Part shown: one piece after another, positions 1 through 11,800 of the stretch
How positions within the stretch are numbered: the first letter of the stretch is position 1
How the letters are laid out: each line of letters begins with the position of its first letter
NCBI GenBank assembly: GCA_017934525.1
Contig: JAGBJJ010000073.1
Span: forward strand, 1-43,524
Direction of reading: 5' to 3'
From: Prevotella sp.
Lineage (GTDB): Bacteria; Bacteroidota; Bacteroidia; Bacteroidales; Bacteroidaceae
Length of the DNA: 43,524 nt
Translations under genes and position numbers: made by a program
The notes under the pieces: generated by a model
What the model was told of the DNA's origin: nothing
Databases searched by the model: none
Seen by the model: only the letters and a program-made list of their open reading frames with translations

Positions 1-441
1 CTGGTGCTGGTTGTCGGGGGTGAGCGGTGTGCCATGAATCATCACCGAGGCATAGATTACCATGTCGTAGCGGTAGTTAGGCATCGGCTCATACAGGCCG
101 GGCATCACGACGACCACGCACGTGTCGCGCAGCAGGTCGATAGAGCTCCAGGCGTAGGCCAGCGTCTGGCCCTCGCTGAGGGCCACGAGCGTGTCGTTGA
201 CGAAGCGGGCCACCGTCCGGTCCTCAGTGAGCCAGTAGACCGTGTTGTTCGACAGCTCTACGGGCGAGAACGCCACGGGGATGCTGTAGCGGTCGCCCAC
301 CACCAGCGGAATCACCTTGCGGCTCAGCTGCATCTCGCCCGCCGTCGTCACTCCCTCGAAGTATTCGCCGCAGGCCGTCGCCAGTGCGGCGCCCAGCAGC
401 ACGGCGATGCCGTAAAGCAGATGTCTCAGTGTCTTCTTCAT
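1..441 (-). CDS. Lipoprotein with Ig-like (group 2, BIG2) domain, partial
   Basis: The minus strand reads open from an ATG at 439-441 to the left edge of the window, so the C-terminus is missing. The first 24 residues form a lipoprotein signal: Lys-Lys near the start, a hydrophobic stretch, then an Ala-Thr-Ala-Cys lipobox with Cys24 as the likely lipidated residue. From about residue 38 a BIG2-type Ig-like pattern is visible (VVGDRYSIPVAFSP, then VYWLTEDRTVARF, DTLVALSEGQTLAYA and DTCVVVV). Such domains usually act as extracellular spacers or binding modules, so a surface or periplasmic lipoprotein is inferred. It starts 40 bp after the stop of the fibronectin-type gene and is probably the last visible gene of the envelope operon. 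Its specific role is unknown. Confidence 0.8.
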   Translation of the reverse strand, partial: MKKTLRHLLYGIAVLLGAALATACGEYFEGVTTAGEMQLSRKVIPLVVGDRYSIPVAFSPVELSNNTVYWLTEDRTVARFVNDTLVALSEGQTLAYAWSSIDLLRDTCVVVVMPGLYEPMPNYRYDMVIYASVMIHGTPLTPDNQHQ

Positions 442-461
442 ATCGCGTTATAAACTATGTA

Positions 462-496
462 CACTATTCACTTGTCACTTCTCACTTCTCACTTCT
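462..496 (-). repeat. Five-unit 7-bp tandem repeat over a stop codon
   Basis: Five contiguous heptamers are present: CACTATT, CACTTGT and three copies of CACTTCT on the plus strand. On the coding (minus) strand the perfect units read AGAAGTG. The last codons and the TGA stop (482-484) of the fibronectin-type gene lie inside the array. Because 7 is not a multiple of 3, gain or loss of one unit would move the stop or change the last residues. Confidence 0.9.
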
Positions 497-2773
497 GACC
501 GTCACCACGTTCGAGGGATGGCTCTCTCGTCCGTCGCTGAAGTGCAGCAGCACATAGTATTCGGCTTCCTCGTCCTTGTTCAAGCGCTTTTCTTCGTACA
601 GGGACTTGTCGGCCTCAACGTTCATCACGTAGCTGAAACTCTTCTGACCGGTCAAGCGGCGGAACACACAGTAGTAGTATGGCGTGTTGCGTAGTGCTTC
701 AGGCAGTTCGCCCAGATCCCATGTCAGGCGAACTAGTCCGCCACCGGTGTGTGCACCGTAGAGCTTGATGGGAATATCGAAATATTTCGGCCCCTGGTGC
801 AGCCAGCTTACCGCGAGGCTTTGCGAGGTGAAGGGACTCGAGTTGAACGATTCCACCATGTAATAGTAGCGTTCCTGCCGGTTGTGGCGCGGGTTGTCAT
901 ACACATCCACCGTCCATTTCCCCACTTTCGCCAGCGAGTCGGCATCCCAGCGCTGCAACTCCTCCCAGTCGCCTTTATCGCCTACGCGTCGCCAGAGCAC
1001 GTGGTGATCCATGTCGGCATCGGGACCGACCACCCATCGCATGTACATGCCTTTCTCGTCATCGTGCGAAGACTTGTCGAGGTGAGGTTGGGTGGGCGGT
1101 GAGATATGCGGGCGTTTCACCTCTATCCAATGGCTCCAGTCGCTGATGTTGGTGGACCAGTCCACCGCGCGTACTTTATAGTAAATATACTTCTGGTTCA
1201 CGTCGAGTGCCAGCGAATCGACATAGGCTGTTTCTGGGAACGTCTCGTTGTTCAGTCGCAGGAACGTATGTGTGGTGTCGTTGGCGAAAGCCACGTCATA
1301 GCCTGCCACGTCGTCGTCGGGCGACGGGTTCCACTTCAGGATGACGCATCCGTTGCTCAGCACCAGGGCCTGCAGGGAGTCGGGCACATCGGGGGCCTTG
1401 TAGTCGTTCACGCGAATCATCTGTGCCACCGATACGGATTCGTTGCCCGAGTCGTCGTAGGCGCGCAGAGCCATCATACCGGTGCGAAGTCCCGTCACAT
1501 CGACAATGACAATGGTGTCGGCGGGAGAAATCAGGTCATTGGTGCTCTCTCCGACAGTCCCCGATTCTACATCGACAGTCTGATGGGGCAGTGGTATCCA
1601 CTGGTCGCCCGTCATCTGATTGTTCTGATAGTAGACCATATACCCCGTGCAGTCGTCCATCTGCTCTTCGGGGTTTTCCCAGATTACAGCCGCCAGCACC
1701 TTTTTCATAGGCCGTTCTATGTCCTCGCGGATGATGGCGAACTTCTTGATCTGAGGTGGTATGGGTGGTTCGATATCACGGGCATAGACGCGGTGAACGG
1801 GCGACGGCTCCGTGAGTTCGCCGAAGGGGTCGTGTGCCATTATGCGGTATTCCCACACGCCGTCGGCGGTCACCGAGTCGTTAAAGAGACAAAGTCCCTC
1901 GAAGTCGGTCTCAATCATCGGCACGTATGGTTTCTCGTTGATGCGTTCCCACTCACCTGTGCTACTTGTACTGCCGAATCGTCCCACATAGCGTCGTTCC
2001 ACCTCCCAACTACCATGCGTCTCATCCACCCATGACAGCACGAAGCGGCGGGGCGAGGTCAGCGTGTCATCCAACTCCGGGTCGTATGCAGTTGGCTTGT
2101 AGGTGCGGTTCACCACGTTTGAGCGCACGCCCGGCTCGAAGATGATCTTGCCGCCGTTGTCCCACACAGTGGGCTGCACGATATACTCATACACTTCGCC
2201 CGGCTTTGCCGTACGGTCGATGAGGCCCACCGCCATGTCCTGTGCCAGGTCGGTCCGCCAGTCGGCCACGAGCATGGCGAAGCCGAACGAGATGTCCTGC
2301 TCGCTGTTTAGTTCCACGCTGGCACCCATCGAGCCGGGCGGGTCCTCGGTCTGGTTGCTTCCCTTGCGTCCCTCGCCGTAGAGCACGCCCATGACGATGC
2401 TGGCCTGGTCATCCTCTGAACCGTATTTCGCCTCGAACTCCGCCTGCGACAGCGGCTTCAGAGCATAGGCCAGCGTGTCGATGTCGAGCGAGCCTTGCTT
2501 GGAGCGCAACACGTTCACGCCGTCGATGGTGAGGAATAGCCACGACACATAGTCCTCGGGCACCCAGCGCAGATAGACGCGGTCACCGTAGGTGCGCACC
2601 TTCAGGTGGATCTTCGATGTGAGCAGCTCGCCCTGGAGGGGTTCCACCCACTCCGTACTGTCGGGCACAAAGGCAGCGTCGGCCACCATCACCGTGTCCT
2701 CTTGTTGTGCCTGCACAGCCATGCTCCCAAGGAGCAGACCTGTCACCACTATTATTGTCTTCAGTTTCATCAT
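482..2773 (-). CDS. Secreted fibronectin type III domain protein
   Basis: I start this gene at the ATG-ATG pair at 2768-2773. A TTG further upstream (2788) would prepend residues that come only from a repeat array and would spoil the signal peptide. The N-terminus (MKLKTIIVVTGLLLG, then AVQAQ) is a typical cleavable signal peptide. After an N-terminal region with no obvious family, about five fibronectin type III-like modules follow: roughly residues 235-335, 345-450, 470-565, 570-665 and 675-763. They begin with phrases such as PDSLQALVLSNGCVILKW and PPTQPHLDKS, and contain the usual core Trp and Tyr residues. No sorting tail or lipobox is seen, so a soluble periplasmic or surface-associated partner is possible. 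The gene lies 32 bp downstream of the TANFOR-like giant and is probably co-transcribed with it. I recall TANFOR proteins next to fibronectin-type proteins in other Bacteroidetes, which would fit a shared function. Confidence 0.85.
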   Translation of the reverse strand: MMKLKTIIVVTGLLLGSMAVQAQQEDTVMVADAAFVPDSTEWVEPLQGELLTSKIHLKVRTYGDRVYLRWVPEDYVSWLFLTIDGVNVLRSKQGSLDIDTLAYALKPLSQAEFEAKYGSEDDQASIVMGVLYGEGRKGSNQTEDPPGSMGASVELNSEQDISFGFAMLVADWRTDLAQDMAVGLIDRTAKPGEVYEYIVQPTVWDNGGKIIFEPGVRSNVVNRTYKPTAYDPELDDTLTSPRRFVLSWVDETHGSWEVERRYVGRFGSTSSTGEWERINEKPYVPMIETDFEGLCLFNDSVTADGVWEYRIMAHDPFGELTEPSPVHRVYARDIEPPIPPQIKKFAIIREDIERPMKKVLAAVIWENPEEQMDDCTGYMVYYQNNQMTGDQWIPLPHQTVDVESGTVGESTNDLISPADTIVIVDVTGLRTGMMALRAYDDSGNESVSVAQMIRVNDYKAPDVPDSLQALVLSNGCVILKWNPSPDDDVAGYDVAFANDTTHTFLRLNNETFPETAYVDSLALDVNQKYIYYKVRAVDWSTNISDWSHWIEVKRPHISPPTQPHLDKSSHDDEKGMYMRWVVGPDADMDHHVLWRRVGDKGDWEELQRWDADSLAKVGKWTVDVYDNPRHNRQERYYYMVESFNSSPFTSQSLAVSWLHQGPKYFDIPIKLYGAHTGGGLVRLTWDLGELPEALRNTPYYYCVFRRLTGQKSFSYVMNVEADKSLYEEKRLNKDEEAEYYVLLHFSDGRESHPSNVVTVRSEK

Positions 2774-2776
2774 ATC

Positions 2777-2804
2777 TTCAATGTTCAATGTTCAATGCTC
2801 AATG
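2777..2804 (-). repeat. Four-unit 7-bp tandem repeat between two genes
   Basis: Three copies of TTCAATG and one CTCAATG lie end to end on the plus strand (CATTGAA/CATTGAG on the coding strand). The array fills the whole gap between the TGA of the 3003-residue gene (2806-2808) and the ATG of the fibronectin-type gene. Copy-number change would alter the spacing of the translation start. Confidence 0.9.
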
Positions 2805-2805
2805 G

Positions 2806-5800
2806 TCACTCCTTCACGTCTTCACCCGCGTAGATATCCTCCGACTTGTCGGAAGGATCATCGCCGTCGCAGACAACCTTTGGATCGCCCACCATATTAC
2901 TAAGGCGCCATTCATTCATATCCTTTGGATTCTTATTACTACCCGTAAACATCCAATCGTAAGTAACGTCAGGCATTATCTCGCAGTTGCCGTCCACCGC
3001 ACTGCTGCTGAAATACTGACCAGAGTTAATGTCGTATGCGTTCACACGGTAAGCCATCAGATTTAGCTTAGTGATATAACTCAAAGGTAACCACGCATAG
3101 AATCTATCTTGGTCAACAGTCCTGCGATCGACCCATTGCCCGTTTACTACCCTTGAAGATGTAGCGTAGCTGCTTCCTTTCAGCTGCTTGAACGGACTGC
3201 CGCCGTTCATTCGGTTAAACAGCAGGTTCGACACATCTGCGCCATAGCGGGCTTTAAGCGTTGTCTTGGCATGTGCTCCCAGTGAGGTGTCGAAAGCACG
3301 GTCAAGGCTCTTCGTCCAGAAGCCATTCACGCTGTCGGCGCCCATCGTGTCGCTGTTATCGTGGTTGTATCTGCCGAAGCAATCGCCGAAGAGCAGCGCA
3401 AACTGATAATAGGGCACCTTTACCTTGTAGCCATGGCTCTCCACGGTCAGGTAGCGTCCGCGGTACTTCTGGTTCCACTTGCGAATATCTGCGTTCAGGC
3501 TCCAGTCATCACCGCCACTGCCATCGAAGAAGAGCAAATTCGTCTGCCCGCCATAATTCTTTAATGTTTGATAGACTCTATCGTCCAGGGCGGCTGCGAG
3601 ACGGCCATTAGGCGTGTTAAGGTCATACCCAAGGTTGGCTATCCTTGTTCTTGCCACAGAATTGAAATTCTTCAAGGCGTTGATGCGCTTGTCCATGTGC
3701 TGCTGGTAGATGCTGACCAGCTCGTCGCATACCTCGCCCATGCGCTTATATAGTTTCTCTGCCACGTAGTAGGGTGCTGTAAAGTTTAGGGCGAAATACC
3801 TCATGCTGGCAGCATCTGCTGAAATAGCATCGGCGCTGGTGCTTGTGGGCAGGTAATGAGGCGTCTTTCCATCCTGATTGGCGATGGTCTTCTCGTAGAG
3901 ATCCATGCTGCCAATCTGGCTGTGCTTCAACTCACCTTTTTCTACCGATGGATCGGCAACGCCATAGGACGGCAACGGGAAGAACGGCTGCTTGGGGTCG
4001 TAGCCCTCAGCACTGGCGTTGTCATAGTTGAAGTTGTTCCAAGTGTTATACATCTTCCGCTGCACATCACGCATCGTTTCATTGCCACTCTGCAGCATAA
4101 AGTTCCCCTGAATATCGACGCCATTGTAGCTGAAAGTCAGTGGTTCTGCTGCGTGGCTGATGCCCACGTCGTCAAAAGCGTAAGGATTCACTTTGTAGCC
4201 GTTGATAAACACATGGTTGGAGAGATAGGCGAAATATGAGAAAGGATCTTGACGGCGATAGTTCTTTTGAACTCCCCACACGTTTCTGTAAGCCTCAGCC
4301 ACGTCATTGCTGTACGTCCATGGATAATAACTGTTCGCGGGGTAGTCCTTCATGATACCTGTAGAGTAGGTGGGCGGGTCGAAAGGACGCATGCCCACGA
4401 AGGGGGCCTCGTAGGGTAGCAAGGATGCAGCATGAATCGAAGATTGGCTCTTGAAGCCATATGGTGCTGTCCAGCTCATGTATTTGTTACACTTGAAATA
4501 GAGGTCAGCCAGCACATAGGTGGTATCCTTCATGCACTCTTCCTTACTTGAGTTCTCATCCATATATCTGTCGTAGGCCGTCTTCAACACCTCGTCGTCC
4601 TGGATAATCTTCTCCATGTAGGCGATGGCACTGATATAGTAAGATGTGCTGCCGAGCTTACTCTTGATCTCGTCAAGAATGGGCTGGATGTAATTACCAT
4701 AGCCCTGCGTGCCGAGGTATTGCTTGAGAAACTCATGCTTTTCGTAGTTAGAGCTCAGGTTGGCATAGCTTGAAGAGTTGGGATACTTCACGGAACCTGA
4801 GTTGCACTGGCCCTTGATCTGGGTCTCGTAGAGCAGCTGCAGATGGTTGTTGCTGGGATAGGGATATACAAACAACTTGCTCTCTGGCGCCATGTTGATG
4901 CTCTGCATTTGGGCAACCGAGGAAGGAAGCGTCCGGCCATAGACGGGCGTCTTCATCTGCACTTTGACGAACTTGTTCTTCACTTTGGTGGTTCTGGTGT
5001 CACCGGTCTCAGTGTTCTGGCTTTCAAGGTTCCAGTAGAGGGTGCCGTTCTTGAAGGACGTCTTGCTGATATCCTGGTTTAAGGCTATGTTAGGTCTTTC
5101 CAGGTCACGCTGGTATGACTCTTCCGAATAGTTTTTCTTATTGAACAGTTTGCCATCCTCACCTGCCGGGAAGGCCACGGCCACATATGGATCAAGGTCG
5201 CTGATCAACTCAGGCGGAGTCTCCTCGCTTCCCGTACGGAAGAAGATGAACTTGTCCTGCTGCCACTTGATGCGGGTGTTGTAGAGCGGCTTGCCGTTCT
5301 TGTCCACCTTCACGTAGTTGCACCATACTCTCACGCCGTCCTCCACTTCGTAGGCGGAACCGGTGAGGCGAAGGATATAGTAGCAGTCGGGTTTGAGTGT
5401 GGGGAGGTTGAGATGGAAGTTAGAGCCACGCACCTCGCGGATAGAGACGGGCACCTCCATCTTCTTGAGACTGAAGCCGCGATAGGAGTGATACTGGCCG
5501 TAGTAGGAGAAGCCATACCAGTCTTCTTCCAATTGCTTGTTCCATTGCTCGGCCTGTTCGATGGGTGTCCATGTAGAGGCATCAGAGTAGCTATAGCTGA
5601 CAGGTTGACCGCCAGTGATGGAAGCATTGCTCATCTCGACACTGGTCTCGAAGCTGCTTGTGTTCTTCTTGAAGAAGCTGTATAAGTTCTCCAGATACAC
5701 ATTCTTGTTGAAATAGTTCAGGCTGCTGATCTTCGATTCGCTAATCTCGTAGAGCTTCACGCCCACGTTGCCGATGTTGTTGGTGGTGCCGTCGATGTCG

Positions 5801-8800
5801 AAGATATAGGTTCGAGAGGCGTTCTGCTTAATCTGGTCCTCTGTATAGCCTCCCTGGCTTGCCAGCCAGCCGCCTGTCGTCGGGTCGTAGAGGCGGTACT
5901 GTGCACCCAACGATGCCTGGGTGCTGAACATGGCCCGTTTAGCTTCTGCATTGGTGACTGTGGGCACTTCGTACCAACCCTTTGTTTCTATGGAGTCGAT
6001 ACCGATATTCACGTCGCCGAAGAGGTTGAAGCCGTCCAGGGCGTTGCCCTTGAAGGGCACACAGACCTTTCCGCACTCGAAGTGGAACGTCTTGTTCATA
6101 TTGACCAAACCACCCAGCAGGCGCAGTTTCACGCGGGCACGGCCTTCAAGCCACGACGGGCTGGGCAGACCGCACTGGAACACGCCGCCGATACCGGCAT
6201 CGACGATGTCGATCTTCTTGTTGATGAGCTTGCCGAGCTTGATGTGCAGGCCGAACTTGGCAGCCAGATAGGCGTAGAACTGGCCCTGAGCATACCAGCC
6301 GTTGCGGCCCATAGCACGACCCAGGTTGACGCAGTAGGCCATGTTGCCGTAGTTGACGAGCGACATGTCGAAGCCCGCAATGGCGCGCAGGCCGCCGTAG
6401 AACAGGCCGAGGTCGATGTCGATGAAACCCCACGCCGAGGCGCCCACCATCACACCACCCTTGCAGTCGGCCTTGCCCAGCAGCTCGTTGACGGCTGCCT
6501 GGCGCGAGCGCTGCGCCTTGGCCATATCACCGCCGGTATCCACGCCCTTCGGTGTCACGAAGTTGGTGATCTCCGAATCGATGGGCGGCAGAGCACCGTT
6601 GTTGGGCAGTTCGTTGCCGATGCAGATGTAGCCGTCGGCACCGATATCAACGCTTACCACGGCCGACTTAAATTTGATATACTGGAAGTAGCAGCGATTC
6701 GACTTGTTGGGTTCGCCGACGTAGAGGTGCCACTTCTGCGGGTTCTTGTTTACACCGTTCTCGCGCCACGTGATCTTCAGAGCCAGCGTGATCTTGGTTT
6801 CACCGATGGTCAGATCTTTCTCTTTCTTCTTCTTCTCGGCTTCGTCGGCTTTGGCATCGTTCGAGCTCTTGTTTTTCGCAAAGTCGCTGTCTTTCACCTT
6901 GGCGCCCGACTCGTCGTCGTCGGCAAGGGCATCCTTCAGTCCGGCCATCGGTGTTCCTTCAATTAGCTTGTTGGCATATCCCGCCACGTCTTCCTTGAAC
7001 TTGTCCAGATCCTTTTGGATCACCTCCAGTTCCTGTTTGTATTCCTCTCCCAGTTTCTTCACCTTATCGCCCAGGTCGCCGCCGGACATGTCGGTCTCCA
7101 CCGAGACGTCCAGCGACAGGAAGCGGTCCTTTTCGTCGTTCTGATAGAGCAGCATCATGTCGGCCTTGATCATGCCGGCGATGGCTTTCACGCCGCCCTT
7201 GAACATGAAGGTGCTGAGTCGGTTCTTCTTGCGGTTATACACCACCGTCAGATCCAGGTCGGCCGATAGCGTCTCCTTGCCGGCCGAGCTCTCCAGGCCG
7301 ATACCGAGCGACACGCCGATGGCGCCATACTCGGCCGTGGGCGTGCCGTAGCGTGCCTCCGGGTTGTCGCCGCCCAATCCCTGTCCTTTCGGCTTGCAGT
7401 TGAAGTAGAAACCGCCGGATACGCGGTTGATGACCACCGGATCGACACGCATGAGCGAACTGGTGATGTCGCACATGAAATAGCCCCAGCTGAACTTGCG
7501 GTCGTCGGCGGTAAGCGTCGTGCCCTCTTCTTTGGCCTCTTCCTGGAGTTTCTCCTCCGATGCTTTGCTGACGGCCCCATCATACTCGAAGAAACCGCCG
7601 GTGGCCTTCATGCCGAAGAAGCCGATGATATCGATGTCGAGCAAGCCCTTGTAACCCTTGCTGGTCACGTTGTTCTTGTCGGTGAAGTCGCCCATCTCGA
7701 GCTCGCCCTTGAAGTGCAGCACCTTGGCCACGTCGAGGTCCAGTGCCAGCTTCTTGAAGTCGGTGTGGTTGTAGCTCAGGTCCCAGGTGCTCACATCGGT
7801 GAAGTCCTTCCATGACAGGTCGCTGACGATGCTGATGCCGCATTCCACGTCGAGGTTGATGCCCTTGATGAGGCCTACCTTGCCGGTGATGTCAAGCGTC
7901 AGTTGCTTGTTTTTGTAGTCGGGCTTGAACTCGGTGATGTTGAACTTGAACGGTCCTATCTTCTTGTCGGGCGATGCCAGTGACCACTCGCCGAAGTTCA
8001 GGTAGCAGTGTTCGCCCAGCTTCATCTCCTTGGCGGCGTGTAGGTCGGCCCACTTGATGGTCTCTTTCTCCCATTTCTCCTGAGCTTCCTGCCGCTTCTT
8101 CTCCAGATTGCCCATCCAAGCATCGTACTTCATGATGAGGTTGTTGGAGGCGGTGAGAGTGACACCCTCGCGCTTGAAGTTCGATATGTAGAGCTTGGTG
8201 AAGTGTACGCCGGGAATACGCGGTTTCAGGGGCAGCTCGGCGGTATATTTTGCTATCTTGTCGTTAATCTCGGTGGCTCCGAAGAGTGCTATCTCACCGC
8301 CCATGCAGAACTCGACGTCGGTCTTGGTGGTGCCGTCCTCCTGCTCCTCGGCCGCCAAGGCGATGAATGTCTGTGCCGGGTCGAAGTTCAGGTCGGCCAG
8401 GAAGCAGTCCATCTGTAGGCGGTTCTTGTCGATAGACTCTGTGTGGAACAGGTAGGCGTAGCGCATCGTCTCAGTATAGACGCTACGCTTATGTGCTATC
8501 TTCTCATACCCATCGCTCGTGGTGGTCGTTGTGGGAGTACTGATGGAGTTGTGGGTACTGGAGGCTGCTGTAGAGCCTTTTCTGCCCTTGCCGCCTATGC
8601 TGGTTGCCTGGGTGCCGGATGCTGATGAGCTGCCGTCGCCGGCCTTCACATAGGTGTAATAGGTTTCGGTCTCGGGCTTGGTTAGGCGGCGTATGTCGCA
8701 CCAGTAGCCTATCTTGCCGTCATCGCCGCTGTCCTTCACGCCGAAGAGTGGGACGCCGAACTTGCCGGCGATGCGACATTTGTCGAAGTTGTTCTGTACG

Positions 8801-11800
8801 ATTTGTACGATGCACGTATCTATGTCGAAGGCCCAACCGCCGGCCTCGCCCGTCTGGGCGTTCATCACGTTGCGGGCGCCGGTGGCGAGGGTGACACCCG
8901 AGCCGTCGAAGAGCATATCCTCCACAAAAACTTCGGTTCCCTTGTCGCCTTTACCGAAGACGCACCATTTGGGGAACTGCAAAGCCACCTTCTTGATGTA
9001 GAGTCCTTGCCAGGCGTTCCAGTCGGTCTTCGTGTACGAGCCGCAGAGGGCAGGATTGTAGGTGTTGCCCACCTTGCTGATAATCTGGTTGAGCGACGGC
9101 ATCGCGATGTCGTTGTGCTCGTAGGAGTGGTCATACACCACGTCCTCGCCCACGGTGAACACCCATCCGGGCAGGTCGCGCACTTCGAACGGATCCATGT
9201 GTATCTTGCCCATCCAGTCGCCCCAGCCGTTCTCGATGGTGGCGCGGAGCTCGAAATTGGGTTCCACGCCGTCGAGCACCTTGCCGTTCTCCACGCGGTT
9301 CAGGTTGGGTACATGCACGGATGCGTGTATGCTCAGCCCGTCGAACGCATCGTTCTCCCAGCGGATAAAGCAGCCGTCGTAGGGGTCCAGCGGCTGACTG
9401 GGTGCGAGGAAGGTGAGGTCGAAGTCGCTGTCAGGATCCTTGATGCGGAAGTTGCTGAGCAGTGACAACACACCGTCCTCGGGCAGGAAACGGTCTTTTG
9501 ACACGCAGAGGCGTGGGGCACCGAACACGAGCAGGTCGTTGCCCAGCACGTCGCTCTTGGGCAGCACGAACTCAGCGATGATGTTCATGCACGCGCCCTT
9601 CGGCGAATACATCATGCTGGCAATCTGCAGCGCGAAGTCCTTGGGGAAGTACTGCGACACCTCCTCCGGGAACTCGGTGGGGAAATACACCTCGAACCAG
9701 TTGCCCTTCTTCCATTCGTTCCAGCGCTTGCAGCCCTTCTCGAAGTAGCTGTAGTATTTGCCCAATTCGAGGGCTTTGGCCACATCTGTGGCCTCCTCGT
9801 TCATATCCTTGTTCAAGGCGGCTTCGTTGGCGGCACCAAGTCCGGCATTGGTCCAGAAGTTGTCCAGGCCCGTCATGCTGAAGATGGAATCGACGGCTGC
9901 CTCGGGGGAATAATTTTCGTCATCGCCAATCCACTTCGTCCCGTTGGGGTCGGCATAGGTCTGGCAGAGACCGTCGAAGCATACCAGGTCGGTGTTCACC
10001 TTCAAGTCGTTGAACTTCACGGCCACGCGGACATTCATCTGCGAGACGCCCTCCCAAATAATCCAGCCGGTGCCCTTCAGCACCTTCGTGTCCTTGTCCT
10101 GCTTCACGTCGTCCAGCTCCAGTTCCCAGTCGCTGATGCGTATCTTCGTTCCCTTCTTCGGACATTCCTTCACGAGTTCCTTGTTAGTCACCGTGCTAGT
10201 GTTCAAGCCGCAGGCCCAGTCTATGTTCACGTGCTCGGCCATGACGAAGTCGATGATGTTGAGCGAGTCGCCCTTCATGCGCAGCGACAGCTTCTTGTCC
10301 AGGGGCTCGGCCTTAATGCGCATGACGACGTAGTCGCCGGCCTTCACCTTATCCTTCAGCTTCTCCCACTTGGCCGAGTCTCTGAGTTCCTCGTCGCTGC
10401 CCTTCTTGGGCACGAAGGAGTGCTCGAAGAAGGGCTTCTGCGTGGCGATGGTCACCTCCATCTTGTCGGACGAGCGGCCCTTGAAGAGCTGCATGGTGTA
10501 CTTGAACTGCACGGTGTCGGCCTGCTCGCCGCGTCCGCCGACGTGCCAAGCCTTGCGGAAGCCGGCCGTGATGCTGTCGCCGACGAACATCTTGCGCAGG
10601 GCCAGGCCGGAGAATTTGGGCGAGGTCAGCGTGGGCTGCTCGAAGACGTAGAGCGAGTCCTTGTCGCCTTCCTTGTCGCCTTCCTCGACGAGACCTTCGA
10701 GGGAGTCGGCTACGTCGGTGGCCGTCGGGTCGTAGAAGCGGAAGAGGAGGATGGGGCTGCGGCCGTCGTTCTCGATGAGCGAGAAGTGGAGCTTGTCGAG
10801 GTCGCTGTTGGCGAAGGGGTTGCTGGCCGTCACCTGCAGGGCGTAAACGGCGGGCTGGCCGTCGGCCCCTTTCTGCTCCTTCATCTTCGTGACGTAGGCC
10901 GTGGGGATGGTCAGGGTCGGGGTGGTCAGCTTCAGGTTCTGATATTCCACGGCGTGGGTCTCGATGGCCACGTCGGGCATCTCACCGTCGAGGCGGACGA
11001 TGCGCACGTCGTACTGGAAGGGATACTGCGAGGGGTTGCACTTCAGTGTGGGCATGGTCCACGCGATGACGGGCGAATGGATGTTGAGGTTGGCCACACT
11101 GAGCTGGCCCAGCGCGTCGTCAGGGTCGATGCCGACGGCGGCCTGGGGCGTGATGAACGTGGGCGGCTGGGCCCTGTAGCACACCTGGAACGAGCAGGTG
11201 CCGTTGGTGGGCTCGTTGAGCTGCACGGCCTGCGTCAGCTCGGGGTCCCACTTGTAGCACTGCATCGACATCTTAAACTGGCCCTCGGGCAGCAGTCCGG
11301 CACCGTTGAACTGGTCCCACAATCCGTCGCGCATGTAGACGTCGTTCTGGTCGAGATAGGTGAAGAGCTGCTTCATCTCGACGCGGTTGAGCAGCTTCGA
11401 CTGTCGCGGCTCGAGCACGATGGGCATGCGGGGAATATGGCCGTAGTTGGTGACGACATACGACTCCTGGTCAGGGAACTCCATGTTGATGTGGCAGCCG
11501 AAGAACAGTCGCTGCTGCTCATCGGTGTTGTTGGTCACGCGCAGGGTGAAGAAGTTGCCCGGGTCGTCAATGTAGTCGCCGGCCTTGGGGGGCAGGATGG
11601 GCTGCACGGGGCGCACGTCGACGCTGACCTCCTGTGCCGCTGCGGGAGTCATGCAGAGCGCAGAATGAAGAATGAACAGGGCGGCGGCGCAGAGAATGCG
11701 GAGCGGGGCCGCCGAAAGGCGGCGGAAGCGGCGTCGAAAACTATTTTCAAGCCCTGAAATATGTTTTATGCGGCGTGTCGGCAGGATTTCTGCGGTTAGG

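Noticed and set aside
10231-11757. A 508-codon open frame opposite the 3003-residue gene
   Set aside because: It lies entirely antisense to well-supported coding sequence, is rich in Val, His, Gly and Arg as expected for GC-rich shadow frames, and has no recognisable domain.
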